Of a stretch of DNA of 38,915 bases, positions 16,566 through 25,093 are shown in pieces. Position numbers and translations under genes: made by a program. The first letter of the stretch is position 1. Every line of letters begins with the position of its first letter. The notes beneath the pieces were generated by a model. The model searched no databases. It saw only the letters and a program-made list of their open reading frames with translations, and was not told the origin of the DNA. The stretch spans positions 1 through 38,915 of the forward strand of contig JANQMY010000300.1 in NCBI GenBank assembly GCA_028279895.1, in the 5' to 3' direction. Origin of the DNA: Alphaproteobacteria bacterium (GTDB taxonomy: Bacteria; Pseudomonadota; Alphaproteobacteria; JANQMY01).

Positions 16566-19500
16566 CTAACGCAGGTCTAGGCCCAACCACTGTTCTTCAA
16601 GACGCGCCAGCTCTCCATTGGCACGATCGAAGCCGATTTTCCGAGGTAGTTTATCATTCGGCCATTCCCCAGTGACTTCAAGCACATTTTCCGAAAGCCA
16701 ATCCAAATACGTTAACGCTTTTGATTCTAGCTTGAATTCAAGGTAGTTCGCCGCAATGGCGCTTCTGATTGTGTTGTTAGCGGCGATCGAATTACGCAAC
16801 CATCGCCGATCATGCACCCATTTTTTCGCATGGGATGCTGTAGGTACAACAAACACAAACGCCATTAAGAGAATCACGACCACAGCCAAAAGAATCTGAC
16901 CGATACCGGAGTCTCCGAACACCAATCTGTAAAGATAGGCAATGGCTTGCATCAGCAGAATGATCAAGAGAAACACAATTGCAATGATGACCACGCCTAA
17001 CAGGCCGGTAGCCGCTTGTCGTAGTCCGAGAAACCCCCGAAGTCTCCCCCAGACATCTGTCCCAAGTTCAGACGCCCAAAGACGCGGTCTGGCAAACCAT
17101 AAAACGATCAACCAAACAGCAAAAAAAGGGTAAAGGGGGTCGATGTAGTCCGAGAGGGGCCATCCCATGGCGTCCCACGCAAAACCCAACAAGGACAATG
17201 AAAGAACGGTCCAACCGATGGTGATTTGCTCCAGCATCGCTTGCACGCCGGCCTCTGGTTGTGATGTTTCTTGTCCCCCATCCGATTCTTGGTGAAAAAT
17301 CGCGAAAACTCGATCTATGGGATCAGTGACCGTTTCGGGCAAAACCGAGTAACTAAACGTGATGAAAGCCAGCGCTAAGAGTCCACCAGCGAAAATAACA
17401 TACCACAACGAGAATGCTCGTCGGAAGTTGTTGGTCATCCGCTCCAACTCTGCGTCTCCTGTCAAAGCGTCAAGCAACACCGAAAATGTTGCCATGAAGC
17501 CAACAAATAGCGCATAGCTATTGACAAGCATGCCGGCTATTGCTGCCGGGTAGAAGTAACGCAAATGTCGTGCGCGAGCGCGAATGAAGTCTGATACCGG
17601 ATAAAACCTATCGATCAGAGCAAAACTCTCATATTCGCCACTTGACCTATCCAAAAAAGTCAAGTCCTCCATATCCAAGAAATGACGATTGATCATTCGG
17701 ACCATGCTTGATCTCAGCTCAGGAATGAGTTTGCAAGATTCAATGGCGGTCTGTCGGACCCAAGCATCTCCGTATTCCATTGAGAGATACAGCGCTCGCT
17801 CGCAAGCATCTGGTGAAAGCAGCCCGATTGCTTCCACCGCTTGTTTTTTTGTAACAGCTTCCCCACTTTTGAAGCACCTATCTACAAAATCTCCGAGCTT
17901 TTCTTGAATCGGCTCAATTGCATCGACGCGGCGGGAAAAAGAATCAATAAGGAAGCGAAGGCAATATAGTTTTTTGATCCAGTCAGGATGACGGTAAGAA
18001 ACATCATGATCATCAAAACCTTCGGAGATTTGCGTCCAGCAATATACAGCGATCCGCCGGGCTTCACGGGTTTCTGCAATCTCCGCATAGAGAACAAGTG
18101 GTTCCCGCCAGCGCCTATCATGCGGAATCCAAGACAGATCGATTACATCGCGATTCTGTTCGAGATATCGCACGATGAAGTATTCGTGAAAACGGCGATG
18201 GACAAAGCTGAACTTCATCTGATCCAAGCTGCCCATCCGTGCAATGCGCGCCTCCACAAGTATGTCGCAGATTTCCCGGGCGCGAATGTGAGGCAGGCTT
18301 TCTTCGATAAACCCAACCGGTAGCTCAAGGCCAAACTTGCTTTCTTGAAATATCAAATGAGCGATCTCGATCGCGCCCGCAACGACGGTTTCGGTATCCA
18401 GGTTTCTGGGTTTGAGTTTTGATTCAAGCTTACTGATCCGCTTCTCAACAAAATCCTCGTAAAGTATAGCTCGATCCGTAGGCAGATTATTACGATTGAA
18501 TACATACTCTGCTATCAGGTTCGCTGTAAAAGGATTCCGTGCGAGCACAAGGAGGTCCGGTCGATTATTGAACAAATCGTTCAAAATCCTTTCGGGCAGC
18601 CCGCCCCATTTTCCCATAAATTCCTGGATCAACCGTTCATCGAATGGGCGGACGGTGAGTTGGACGGGGGGCGTATGACGTCTGAATCGAGGCGCACGTT
18701 GAACACGCGATGCAAGCACACCGCGGGTGTACTTACGGTTATGAATGAAGTTCCAAATTGCTTGGGAAAGTTCGTCAATCACATCCGGGCGGGTGCCCGC
18801 ATCGAGAATTGCTGGGGCTTCATCAAAGGAATCAAACACAAAGATTAGCTTGCCGTCATTCGCAAACTCCTCGAATTTTTCTTTGAAGAACACCCGCAGA
18901 AGCCTGACATCACAGCTTGCGCGGCTTTCGCTTCCTAAAAGATGAGAGACAACAAAATCGGAAAGGGCGTTGGTAGGCACTGGATCGTCGGGCGTCCAAT
19001 CCGGGGGCATAATCCATTCCTTAAGGTTGATATATATCGGAATAGGAGTTTGCCTGGTTACGCTGCGCGGATCCTTGATGTTTCGAAGATAACGCCGACA
19101 AAGGTTTCTGAGCGCAACGCTTTTTCCCGAGCCTGGGTCCCCCTTGATAAAGAAGAACTTCTCACGGGACATCTCTAATATCTTGTCGACAAGTTTTGCC
19201 TTGCCGCGCTTTTGCCCATGACGACGCGCACTTACGGGGTCAAGCTCAAAGACAGCTTCTAACGGAGTATATGACTGGTCCGACCACCGAAATTCGGTGT
19301 CGATACGTTCTAAATCTGCTTGGATGAGCCGGACAAACTCCCGTACAGAATTCCTACGATCTTTCCGGCTAATGTCACCGACATATTGATCTGTACCAAG
19401 ATTTTTACCCAGTAGAAACGACAAGCTGTCAAGCAACCGCTTTATCTGTGGATTATCAACACCCCCCTTCCAATCCGTAATGTCGAGCATGGGCAAGTTG

Positions 19501-19928
19501 CGCGCCTTAATAATAGGAATCTGATCTACTGAGACTCCAGAGCGCAGTTGAATAATATTCGTCTCCGTTTTGCGATCTGGGAAAGCATCGGCCCACAATG
19601 CAAATGCCGCTTCCACCTCACCTTGGACTTCGCTCGATTCGATCGAATTAGGCGTCCAGATAACAATGAAAACCTTGCTGTCTAGGATGAGTTCCTTGAT
19701 GTGGCGGTTCCAATCATAAGACGCTGAGAACTTGTGCATATTCACAAGATCGACATCCTTGTCCTCAAGAAGCAGTATGAGTTTGGCAACAATGTCGTCT
19801 GTGTCAGCGTCCGAGTGACTGAGGAAAACGTCGTGTTTTCGGCGCGCAAGCGCTTTCGGCGGCGGATTTGACGCCAAGTCCGACACCGCAAAACGGGGAA
19901 CAGACTCTGATGGACTGAATAAACGCAT
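16566..19928 (-). CDS. TIR-NACHT STAND NTPase with C-terminal multi-pass membrane domain, putative defence protein
   Basis: A 1120-residue protein. Residues 31-172 are TIR-like (KHDVFLSHSDAD, KVFIVIWTPNS), and E104 aligns with the NADase catalytic Glu. A NACHT-type STAND ATPase follows: Walker A GDPGSGKS (263-270), Walker B LIFVFDSFDE (361-370), and the winged-helix end FSFVHRRFHEYF (573-584). An alpha-helical HEAT-like stretch spans about 600-770. About six hydrophobic segments come next (near 793-817, 842-862, 902-917, 932-946, 972-998, 1011-1029), then a soluble tail. Bacterial STAND/NACHT proteins are anti-phage sensors that oligomerise and trigger an effector; here both TIR and membrane regions could be effectors. 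Hand counts of GC in three 60-base samples are 52, 47 and 40 percent, against 60 percent in a sample at 24001. Transfer is likely. No defence partner gene is adjacent. Confidence 0.88.
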   Translation of the reverse strand: MRLFSPSESVPRFAVSDLASNPPPKALARRKHDVFLSHSDADTDDIVAKLILLLEDKDVDLVNMHKFSASYDWNRHIKELILDSKVFIVIWTPNSIESSEVQGEVEAAFALWADAFPDRKTETNIIQLRSGVSVDQIPIIKARNLPMLDITDWKGGVDNPQIKRLLDSLSFLLGKNLGTDQYVGDISRKDRRNSVREFVRLIQADLERIDTEFRWSDQSYTPLEAVFELDPVSARRHGQKRGKAKLVDKILEMSREKFFFIKGDPGSGKSVALRNLCRRYLRNIKDPRSVTRQTPIPIYINLKEWIMPPDWTPDDPVPTNALSDFVVSHLLGSESRASCDVRLLRVFFKEKFEEFANDGKLIFVFDSFDEAPAILDAGTRPDVIDELSQAIWNFIHNRKYTRGVLASRVQRAPRFRRHTPPVQLTVRPFDERLIQEFMGKWGGLPERILNDLFNNRPDLLVLARNPFTANLIAEYVFNRNNLPTDRAILYEDFVEKRISKLESKLKPRNLDTETVVAGAIEIAHLIFQESKFGLELPVGFIEESLPHIRAREICDILVEARIARMGSLDQMKFSFVHRRFHEYFIVRYLEQNRDVIDLSWIPHDRRWREPLVLYAEIAETREARRIAVYCWTQISEGFDDHDVSYRHPDWIKKLYCLRFLIDSFSRRVDAIEPIQEKLGDFVDRCFKSGEAVTKKQAVEAIGLLSPDACERALYLSMEYGDAWVRQTAIESCKLIPELRSSMVRMINRHFLDMEDLTFLDRSSGEYESFALIDRFYPVSDFIRARARHLRYFYPAAIAGMLVNSYALFVGFMATFSVLLDALTGDAELERMTNNFRRAFSLWYVIFAGGLLALAFITFSYSVLPETVTDPIDRVFAIFHQESDGGQETSQPEAGVQAMLEQITIGWTVLSLSLLGFAWDAMGWPLSDYIDPLYPFFAVWLIVLWFARPRLWASELGTDVWGRLRGFLGLRQAATGLLGVVIIAIVFLLIILLMQAIAYLYRLVFGDSGIGQILLAVVVILLMAFVFVVPTASHAKKWVHDRRWLRNSIAANNTIRSAIAANYLEFKLESKALTYLDWLSENVLEVTGEWPNDKLPRKIGFDRANGELARLEEQWLGLDLR

Positions 19929-20086
19929 CGCACCCCCCCGACCGACACCACCCCATAGTCAGCTCTACCTTAGATAGTCGCTGAAAAGAGCAAAGTTTTC
20001 AACGAAATACGAATGAGAGCTACGGCAAGCCCGAGCACTACTTGGCCACCAATTGAACTTGAGCGAGAAAAATGCTTCGCGGCACC

Positions 20087-20116
20087 ACGCAGCGCAAACT
20101 CCATCGCTCGGCACGC
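20087..20116 (+). repeat. 30-bp direct repeat, right copy flanking the TIR-NACHT gene
   Basis: This copy matches 16426-16455 at 29 of 30 bases and lies about 160 bases upstream of the TIR-NACHT start. It overlaps a short frame (20072-20226, 51 residues, antisense to the end of the next gene) for which I see no ribosome binding site. The 218 bases between the TIR-NACHT start and the next gene hold nothing else recognisable and must contain that gene's promoter. Confidence 0.8.
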
Positions 20117-20146
20117 ACGCTCCCAAAACTCCGACGTGCTCTCGGA

Positions 20147-21100
20147 TCAATCGATCCGACGGAAAAAGTCGGCAGCGACCGGCTGCGCGTGATCACGGGA
20201 CAGCCGCTTGATGCGCTGCTTTCTTAGTGCGTCATCTTTGATGTTGGTAAGGATAAATCGATGCAACGTCTCACCCGGGGAAAGCAACCCATGCACCCGG
20301 GCCATCACGTCGCCCTGCGCCATGACTGGTCCCGTAACACCGGCCGCCCGGAATGCTGCCAGGCCGACATTTTGACCGTCAATCTGAAGGCTGCCCCACC
20401 GGCTGAGATAAGCGTGAAGATCGCCGATTGTGGCCCCTTCCTGAGTTTCAAACTGAGCCCCCTCCAGGCGATAGAAATCGTAGTTCATGCCCAGCGCCTC
20501 GGACTTGTGCAGCAGAGGCAACAGCGTTTGCGGCACGAGCAGGCAGAAAACATGGGCGCGGGCGCCTTCCACATGCTGAAGCGTTGCCGAAATCGAGCCG
20601 TACCGGGTGATATGCGCCGAATAGACGGACACCAATTGCGTAACGGCCCCTTTCACAACCAGCACCGTGGCACCCGGCACATCTCCAAACTTTTCCAGAA
20701 GACGGACGGGCGACGCATTCGATCCACTGGCAAGAACAGGCACCCAGCCAGCTTTTGCCATCGGGTGACCGATTCGGCGGGTAAATTCATCCGCTAACGA
20801 ATGAATTTTCTCGCTCACCACAATCCGGCTGTTTCGCGGATCTTCAACATCGGCGGCGACCAAGGGAAAAATATCACCTGCGCACAGGACAAACGATCCC
20901 TCGGCAAGATCGAACGGATAGGTCAGAGCGCGTCTGACTAAGGCATGATCATTTTTCTCGGAAACATGATCATGCCTACGAGTCACCGTTGGTCGCGCGA
21001 TCGGACGGTTAACCGGATTCCACTTAACCTGATCGCGCTCCAGTGCTGGCTCCGCCTCGGACAGCGGGCTTGTGTTATCCGGCTTTTCCGTGGCAGTCAC
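20147..21100 (-). CDS. Conserved protein of unknown function
   Basis: About 317 residues from GTG 21100, which has GGGAGAGG just upstream; a TTG at 21127 is the alternative. I do not recognise the family with confidence. The segment LASGSNASPVRLLEKFG resembles the 'GSNxxPxxL' substrate loop of gamma-glutamylcyclotransferase-like folds, followed by VVKGAVTQLVSVYSAHITRYGSISATLQ and a later LPLLHKSEALGMNYDFYRLEG, which also recall that fold. The first 40 residues are polar and probably disordered. No signal peptide or TM helix is visible. It diverges from the next small gene and ends 31 bases past the right copy of the 30-bp repeat. GC and codon use look like the host, so it is probably outside the acquired segment. 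Confidence 0.7.
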   Translation of the reverse strand: MTATEKPDNTSPLSEAEPALERDQVKWNPVNRPIARPTVTRRHDHVSEKNDHALVRRALTYPFDLAEGSFVLCAGDIFPLVAADVEDPRNSRIVVSEKIHSLADEFTRRIGHPMAKAGWVPVLASGSNASPVRLLEKFGDVPGATVLVVKGAVTQLVSVYSAHITRYGSISATLQHVEGARAHVFCLLVPQTLLPLLHKSEALGMNYDFYRLEGAQFETQEGATIGDLHAYLSRWGSLQIDGQNVGLAAFRAAGVTGPVMAQGDVMARVHGLLSPGETLHRFILTNIKDDALRKQRIKRLSRDHAQPVAADFFRRID

Positions 21101-21191
21101 GCCAGCCTCTCCCGATTGAGCTTTCAATATGTAAAAAAATCAGAATAATGCACAGCAATTCGAGCACAACTCCCCTTTTAGAGCCAAGCGT

Positions 21192-21593
21192 ATGAGCACA
21201 CCCGAAGAAATCGGCGCCCTTTTCCACAAATGGAAGGACGCGCTTGCAACCGCCGATTACAAAGAGGTGGTGAAGCTCTATGCGCCGGACGCGGTGCTGC
21301 TGCCGACATTATCGAACCAAGTCCGCCACAACCATGAAGAGATCGGAGACTACTTCGAGTCGTTCTGTGCACGGCGCCCCATCGCCAGCATGGTCGAATC
21401 GAACATCCGAGTCACGGACCAATTGGCCTCAAATGCGGGGATTTATCGTTTTAATCTGGATGCGGAAGATGGCACCCGCGTCTCGGTGAATGTACGCTTT
21501 TCCTTCACCTATGAACGCCGCCCGTCCGCCTCGGGCGGCGACGACTGGATCATCGTCGCGCACCATTCCTCCGTTATGCCCGAAGGCGATTAA
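21192..21593 (+). CDS. CaMKII-association-domain / SgcJ-EcaC-like NTF2-fold protein
   Basis: A 133-residue protein with the NTF2 fold: helix EEIGALFHKWKDALATADYKEVVKLYAPDAVLLPTL, then strands NAGIYRFNLDAEDGTRVSVNVRFSFTYE and a C-terminal DDWIIVAHHSSVMPEGD. The last motif (W-I-xx-HHSSxMPE) is the hallmark of the bacterial calcium/calmodulin-dependent kinase II association-domain group and SgcJ/EcaC proteins. Function in bacteria is unknown; small-ligand binding or a scaffold role is likely. It stands alone between a divergent and a convergent gene. Confidence 0.85.
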   Translation: MSTPEEIGALFHKWKDALATADYKEVVKLYAPDAVLLPTLSNQVRHNHEEIGDYFESFCARRPIASMVESNIRVTDQLASNAGIYRFNLDAEDGTRVSVNVRFSFTYERRPSASGGDDWIIVAHHSSVMPEGD

Positions 21594-21599
21594 GCGCGG

Positions 21600-22235
21600 C
21601 TATGCCTTAGCGCTCGGCCGGGCCGACACGGCGTCGTACCAGCGTTTCAAATCTTCATGTTCCGGCTTCGGCCCGGTTTTGATCCATTTGGCAAAATCAA
21701 GCACCACCAGTCCGGTAATGTCGGCCACCGAGAAAGTGTCGATCGCTATGAAGTCTCTGCCTTTGAGCCGCACGTTCAGCATATTGAAGAAATTCTCGAT
21801 GCGTTGGCGTCCACGTTCCGCAAGCTCAGGGAGCTGCGCATAGTTGACAGGTCCGGTGATGGCGCGGTCTTGCATGCCTTTGGAGGAATTTCGCAAGACT
21901 TCGGCAATGGCCGCCAGCCCCTCCCCCTCGACTTTACTGTTCCACGTTGCCACCAGCCCTTTCTCGGCCGGGGTGCTTCCCAACAGAGGCGGGTCCGGCT
22001 TATAGGCTTCGGCGAAGGCGGCAATACCCGAATTCTCGGTCAGCACCGTACCGTCCTCCAGCTTCAGAGCGGGCACCGTGCAAAACGGATTGATCTTCTG
22101 GTATTCCTCGCCCAACTGCTCCCGATTGCCCAGATCCACCTGAACGTTTTCATACTCGATACCTTTTTCGGCGAGCAGGATGCGCGCGCGCCGGGGGCTT
22201 GGCGCCGGCGTACAGTCGTAGAATACGAGGCTCAT
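21600..22235 (-). CDS. Glutathione S-transferase family protein
   Basis: A protein of about 211 residues from ATG 22235 (MSLVFYDCTPAPSPRRARILLAE); an in-frame upstream ATG at 22280 would add 15 residues that do not belong to the fold. The N-terminal thioredoxin-like domain shows a Cys/Ser-containing first loop, the cis-Pro motif CTVPALKLEDGTVLTEN and the glutathione-binding E-N/S pair. The helical C-terminal domain contains the conserved FSVADITGLVVLDF N-capping motif. It conjugates or reduces electrophiles with glutathione in the cytosol. The upstream hydrolase gene ends 42 bases before this start, so the two may be co-transcribed. Confidence 0.92.
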   Translation of the reverse strand: MSLVFYDCTPAPSPRRARILLAEKGIEYENVQVDLGNREQLGEEYQKINPFCTVPALKLEDGTVLTENSGIAAFAEAYKPDPPLLGSTPAEKGLVATWNSKVEGEGLAAIAEVLRNSSKGMQDRAITGPVNYAQLPELAERGRQRIENFFNMLNVRLKGRDFIAIDTFSVADITGLVVLDFAKWIKTGPKPEHEDLKRWYDAVSARPSAKA

Positions 22236-22276
22236 GGGTTGGGGCCTTTCTTTATGTTGGTGAGACGGCGGGTGTA

Positions 22277-23149
22277 TCACGCCACGTTATTTTGTAACCA
22301 GGTGAGAAAATCGGCGGTCACGTCGGCGCGATTTATTTCGTTCAGCATTTCGTGCCGCCCCTCATCATAATATTTGGTCGAGAGCTTTTGGAGCCCCGCT
22401 TCACGATACCGGCTCACCACCAGTTTCAGAAATTCCAGATTGCCGTGCACCGGGTCCAAGGCGCCCGAAAACACCAGCACCGGCAGATCTTTTCGGATCT
22501 GACCGATGGCCGCCGGGTCGGCCAATCGTTCGCCGGCCATCATCAAACTCATCATGCTCTCGGGCGCCACTTCGAAGCCGCACAGAGGATCCGCCACATA
22601 AGCGTCGACCTCGGCCGGATCGCGGCTTAGCCAATCGAAATCCGTGCGCACCGGCTCGAAAGCGGCGTTGAAGCCGGAGAAAGACACGTCGGCACCGGAC
22701 GCAGCCAGCACTGCCAGCTGATCCACAGCAGAGGAACCGGACAGAATGAGGCCGTCGATCAACCCGCTATGGTCCAGCACATATTGCTGAGCGGCGAAAG
22801 ACCCCATGCTGTGGCCGAAGAGGACCAAGGGTCGGCCACTTTCTTTGTCCCTGATCTGTTCCGAGAGCTGAACCATATCGGCTACCAGGCCAGGCCATCC
22901 CGGCGCGCCGAAATCGCCCAGCGCCTGCGGACCGGGTGCCGACTTGCCATGGCCCCGGTGATCATTGGCATAGACGGCATAACCGGCATCGCACAGGGCG
23001 GCGGCAAAACGCGCATATCGATCCGCGTGTTCCGCCATGCCGTGGGCGATTTGAACGACGGCCCGCGGCGGCGCATCCGGCGCCCAGCGATTAACGGCGA
23101 CGGCCAAACCATCTGCCTTTGACGTAAACGTAAATCTGTCCGAGATCAT
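22277..23149 (-). CDS. Monoacylglycerol-lipase-like alpha/beta hydrolase (lysophospholipase)
   Basis: A 290-residue serine hydrolase of the MGL/lysophospholipase group. Oxyanion loop HGMAEHADRY, NDHRGHGKS, nucleophile S114 in FGHSMGS, acid D232 in SGALDPV and H266 in EGRHEMLNE are all present. AAGGA precedes the ATG. Substrates are likely monoacylglycerols or lysophospholipids in the cytoplasm or at the membrane. It is transcribed away from the lipid-synthesis operon that begins 340 bases away, so it may belong to the same lipid-turnover physiology (inference). Confidence 0.92.
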   Translation of the reverse strand: MISDRFTFTSKADGLAVAVNRWAPDAPPRAVVQIAHGMAEHADRYARFAAALCDAGYAVYANDHRGHGKSAPGPQALGDFGAPGWPGLVADMVQLSEQIRDKESGRPLVLFGHSMGSFAAQQYVLDHSGLIDGLILSGSSAVDQLAVLAASGADVSFSGFNAAFEPVRTDFDWLSRDPAEVDAYVADPLCGFEVAPESMMSLMMAGERLADPAAIGQIRKDLPVLVFSGALDPVHGNLEFLKLVVSRYREAGLQKLSTKYYDEGRHEMLNEINRADVTADFLTWLQNNVA

Positions 23150-23488
23150 TAACGAATTCCTTAGCGGGTGTGGCGTATCAGGCAGGGTGGAGAGCGATCC
23201 AACCTTGACAGCTAACGCAGCGTTTTTCTATGTTTTCTGCATAACAATACGTCAAATCAGACCCTCGGGAGGAGGTCTAGCTCCGGCTCTGGTGAGGCGG
23301 GCGGGTACCACCCTTCTGGCTGCAACTCAATATTGCCGGGCTGCAAACCAATTGGTTGATACCATCTCCACACTGACAGTTGCGTCAGGATGAAGTACAC
23401 TGTTGCCGGTCTCATGAAAAGCGTGCCGTGACCGGAAAGCAGATGAGTAGGCGTTTCGATCACTCCTAAACCGCAGAGGGTACAGACC
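23150..23488. other. Intergenic region between the lipase-like gene and the lipid operon
   Basis: These 339 bases carry a candidate plus-strand promoter near 23205-23234 and a long leader to the operon. A 52-codon frame on the minus strand ending near 23260 has no ribosome binding site or known similarity, so I do not call it a gene. The end of the region has a good site (AGAGGG) before the GTG of the first operon gene. Confidence 0.6.
23205..23234 (+). promoter_or_regulatory. Candidate sigma-70-type promoter for the lipid operon
   Basis: A consensus TTGACA (23205-23210) and TATGTT (23229-23234) are spaced 18 bases apart. Transcription from here would give a leader of roughly 250 bases before the GTG start at 23489, long enough for regulation, but no riboswitch fold is recognised. 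Confidence 0.45.
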
Positions 23489-25093
23489 GTGGTAAGCCAC
23501 AAAGACCTTATTACCGAAATTGAAGATTCGCCCGACGGACCCGAAATCGCGGCATTTTTCGATTTCGACGGCACCCTGATCGCCGGTTTTTCAGTGACCA
23601 AATTCATGCAGGAGCGGATTACCAGCGGCCGCATCAGCCCGCGCGAGACCTTCGAGCAGTTCGCCGCCGCCGTAAACTTCGGCATCGGCCGCACGGGTTT
23701 CTCGGCCCTCATGGCCAGCACCGCCCAATTCATGAAGGGCCTAAGCGAACAGAGCTTCCGCGAATTCGGCGAAGAGGTCTACGAAAAGCACCTAGCCAGT
23801 GCTGTCTATCCCGAATCGCGCGCGATCGTGGAAGCGCACCAGAAGAAGGGGCATACGGTCGCGATTGTGTCGTCGGCCACCCGTTATCAAGTCGAACCTG
23901 CCGCCCGCGATTTAGGCATCGAAGATATTTTGTGTACGGAACTTGTGGTGGAAGACGGTATCTTCACCGGCGACGTGGTGCGCCCCACCTGTTGGGGGCA
24001 AGGCAAACGCACGGCTGCCGAAGGCTATTCCGAGATCCACGGCGCCGATATGGATGAGAGCTTCTTCTACACGGACAGTCATGACGACCTGCCGCTGTTG
24101 GAAGTGATCGGCTATCCGAGGATTTTGAACCCCTCGTCGAAACTGGCGGCCGTCGCCGCGCGCAGCGGTTGGCCCGTCGTGCGTTTCCGCAGCCGCGGCA
24201 CGCCGGGTCTCAACGAAATCGTACGGACTATTGCCGCCAATTCGGCCATGGTGCCGTCGGCCATGGCGGGCCTTCCCATTCTGGCTTTGACCGGTTCGCT
24301 GACCGAAGCCCGCAACTTCACGACCGGCCTTTGGGCAGACTACACCAGCGCCATTGCCGGACTGAAGGTGGACGTAAAGGACGAAAAACATCTGTGGTCG
24401 CACCGACCGGCGGTGTTCATCTTCAACCACCAAAGCAATGCAGACGCCATCATCATGGCCAAATTGCTGCGCCGGGATATTGCAGGCGTCGGTAAAAAAG
24501 AGATCGCCGACAACCCGATTATGGGGGCCCTGTTCCGCGCGGCCGGCACGGTGCTGATCGACCGCAAGAACAAGGACAAGGCGATCGAGGCCATGCAGCC
24601 CTTGGTGGATGCCATGAAGGTCGACGGAAAGTCGGTGGTCATCGCACCGGAAGGGACCCGCAGCGCATCGATCAAACTGGGCCCGTTCAAAAAGGGCGCG
24701 TTCCATTTGGCCATCCAGGCCGGCGTGCCGATCGTGCCGGTGGTCATACACAACACGCACGATTTCTGGCCCAAAGGCCATACGTTCATTCGTCCGACCA
24801 CGGTCAACGTGACGGTCTTGCCGCCAATCGACACCGGCGCTTGGTCTGCGGAAACACTGGACCAGCACATCGATGATGTGCGCCGTAGTTTTTTGCGGGA
24901 GCTGGGCCAAGAAGAAAAAGAGAAGCCGGCGAGGAAAAAGAAGCCGGCAGCCAGAGCCAAATCCACCGCCGCCAAAACCAAGACCAAAGCGAAATCTACG
25001 CCCCGCCGGCGTGCGAAGAAGCCGGCTCCGGCGAAGCAGCCTCAAGACAATGCTGCGCCCACGACAGATGAAGCAGCCGGGAGGATCGATTGA
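23489..25093 (+). CDS. plsC: HAD phosphatase-1-acylglycerol-3-phosphate acyltransferase (PlsC) fusion
   Basis: A 534-residue protein from GTG 23489. Residues 21-230 are a HAD-IB (SerB-like) domain: nucleophile D25 and D27 in FFDFDGTL, motif II SSA (128-130), motif III/IV TDSHDDLP (196-202). Residues 300-450 are PlsC: HX4D at H314-D319 (NHQSNAD) and EGTRS (388-392). The end (475-515) is a Lys/Ala/Pro-rich, histone-H1-like tail. PlsC acylates lysophosphatidate to phosphatidate, and the HAD domain may dephosphorylate it to diacylglycerol (inference). It is the first gene of the lipid operon, and its TGA overlaps the next TTG. The same HAD-PlsC type lies beside plsB2 and a WS/DGAT gene in mycobacteria (Rv2482c-Rv2484c, from memory). 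Confidence 0.93.
   Translation: MVSHKDLITEIEDSPDGPEIAAFFDFDGTLIAGFSVTKFMQERITSGRISPRETFEQFAAAVNFGIGRTGFSALMASTAQFMKGLSEQSFREFGEEVYEKHLASAVYPESRAIVEAHQKKGHTVAIVSSATRYQVEPAARDLGIEDILCTELVVEDGIFTGDVVRPTCWGQGKRTAAEGYSEIHGADMDESFFYTDSHDDLPLLEVIGYPRILNPSSKLAAVAARSGWPVVRFRSRGTPGLNEIVRTIAANSAMVPSAMAGLPILALTGSLTEARNFTTGLWADYTSAIAGLKVDVKDEKHLWSHRPAVFIFNHQSNADAIIMAKLLRRDIAGVGKKEIADNPIMGALFRAAGTVLIDRKNKDKAIEAMQPLVDAMKVDGKSVVIAPEGTRSASIKLGPFKKGAFHLAIQAGVPIVPVVIHNTHDFWPKGHTFIRPTTVNVTVLPPIDTGAWSAETLDQHIDDVRRSFLRELGQEEKEKPARKKKPAARAKSTAAKTKTKAKSTPRRRAKKPAPAKQPQDNAAPTTDEAAGRID

Noticed and set aside
20072..20226. 51-codon frame covering the right copy of the 30-bp repeat
   Set aside because: No ribosome binding site or recognisable product, and it overlaps the end of the opposite gene.
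23257..23733. Minus-strand frame over the lipid operon leader
   Set aside because: It overlaps the start of the HAD-PlsC gene, and no start signal or family match is visible.
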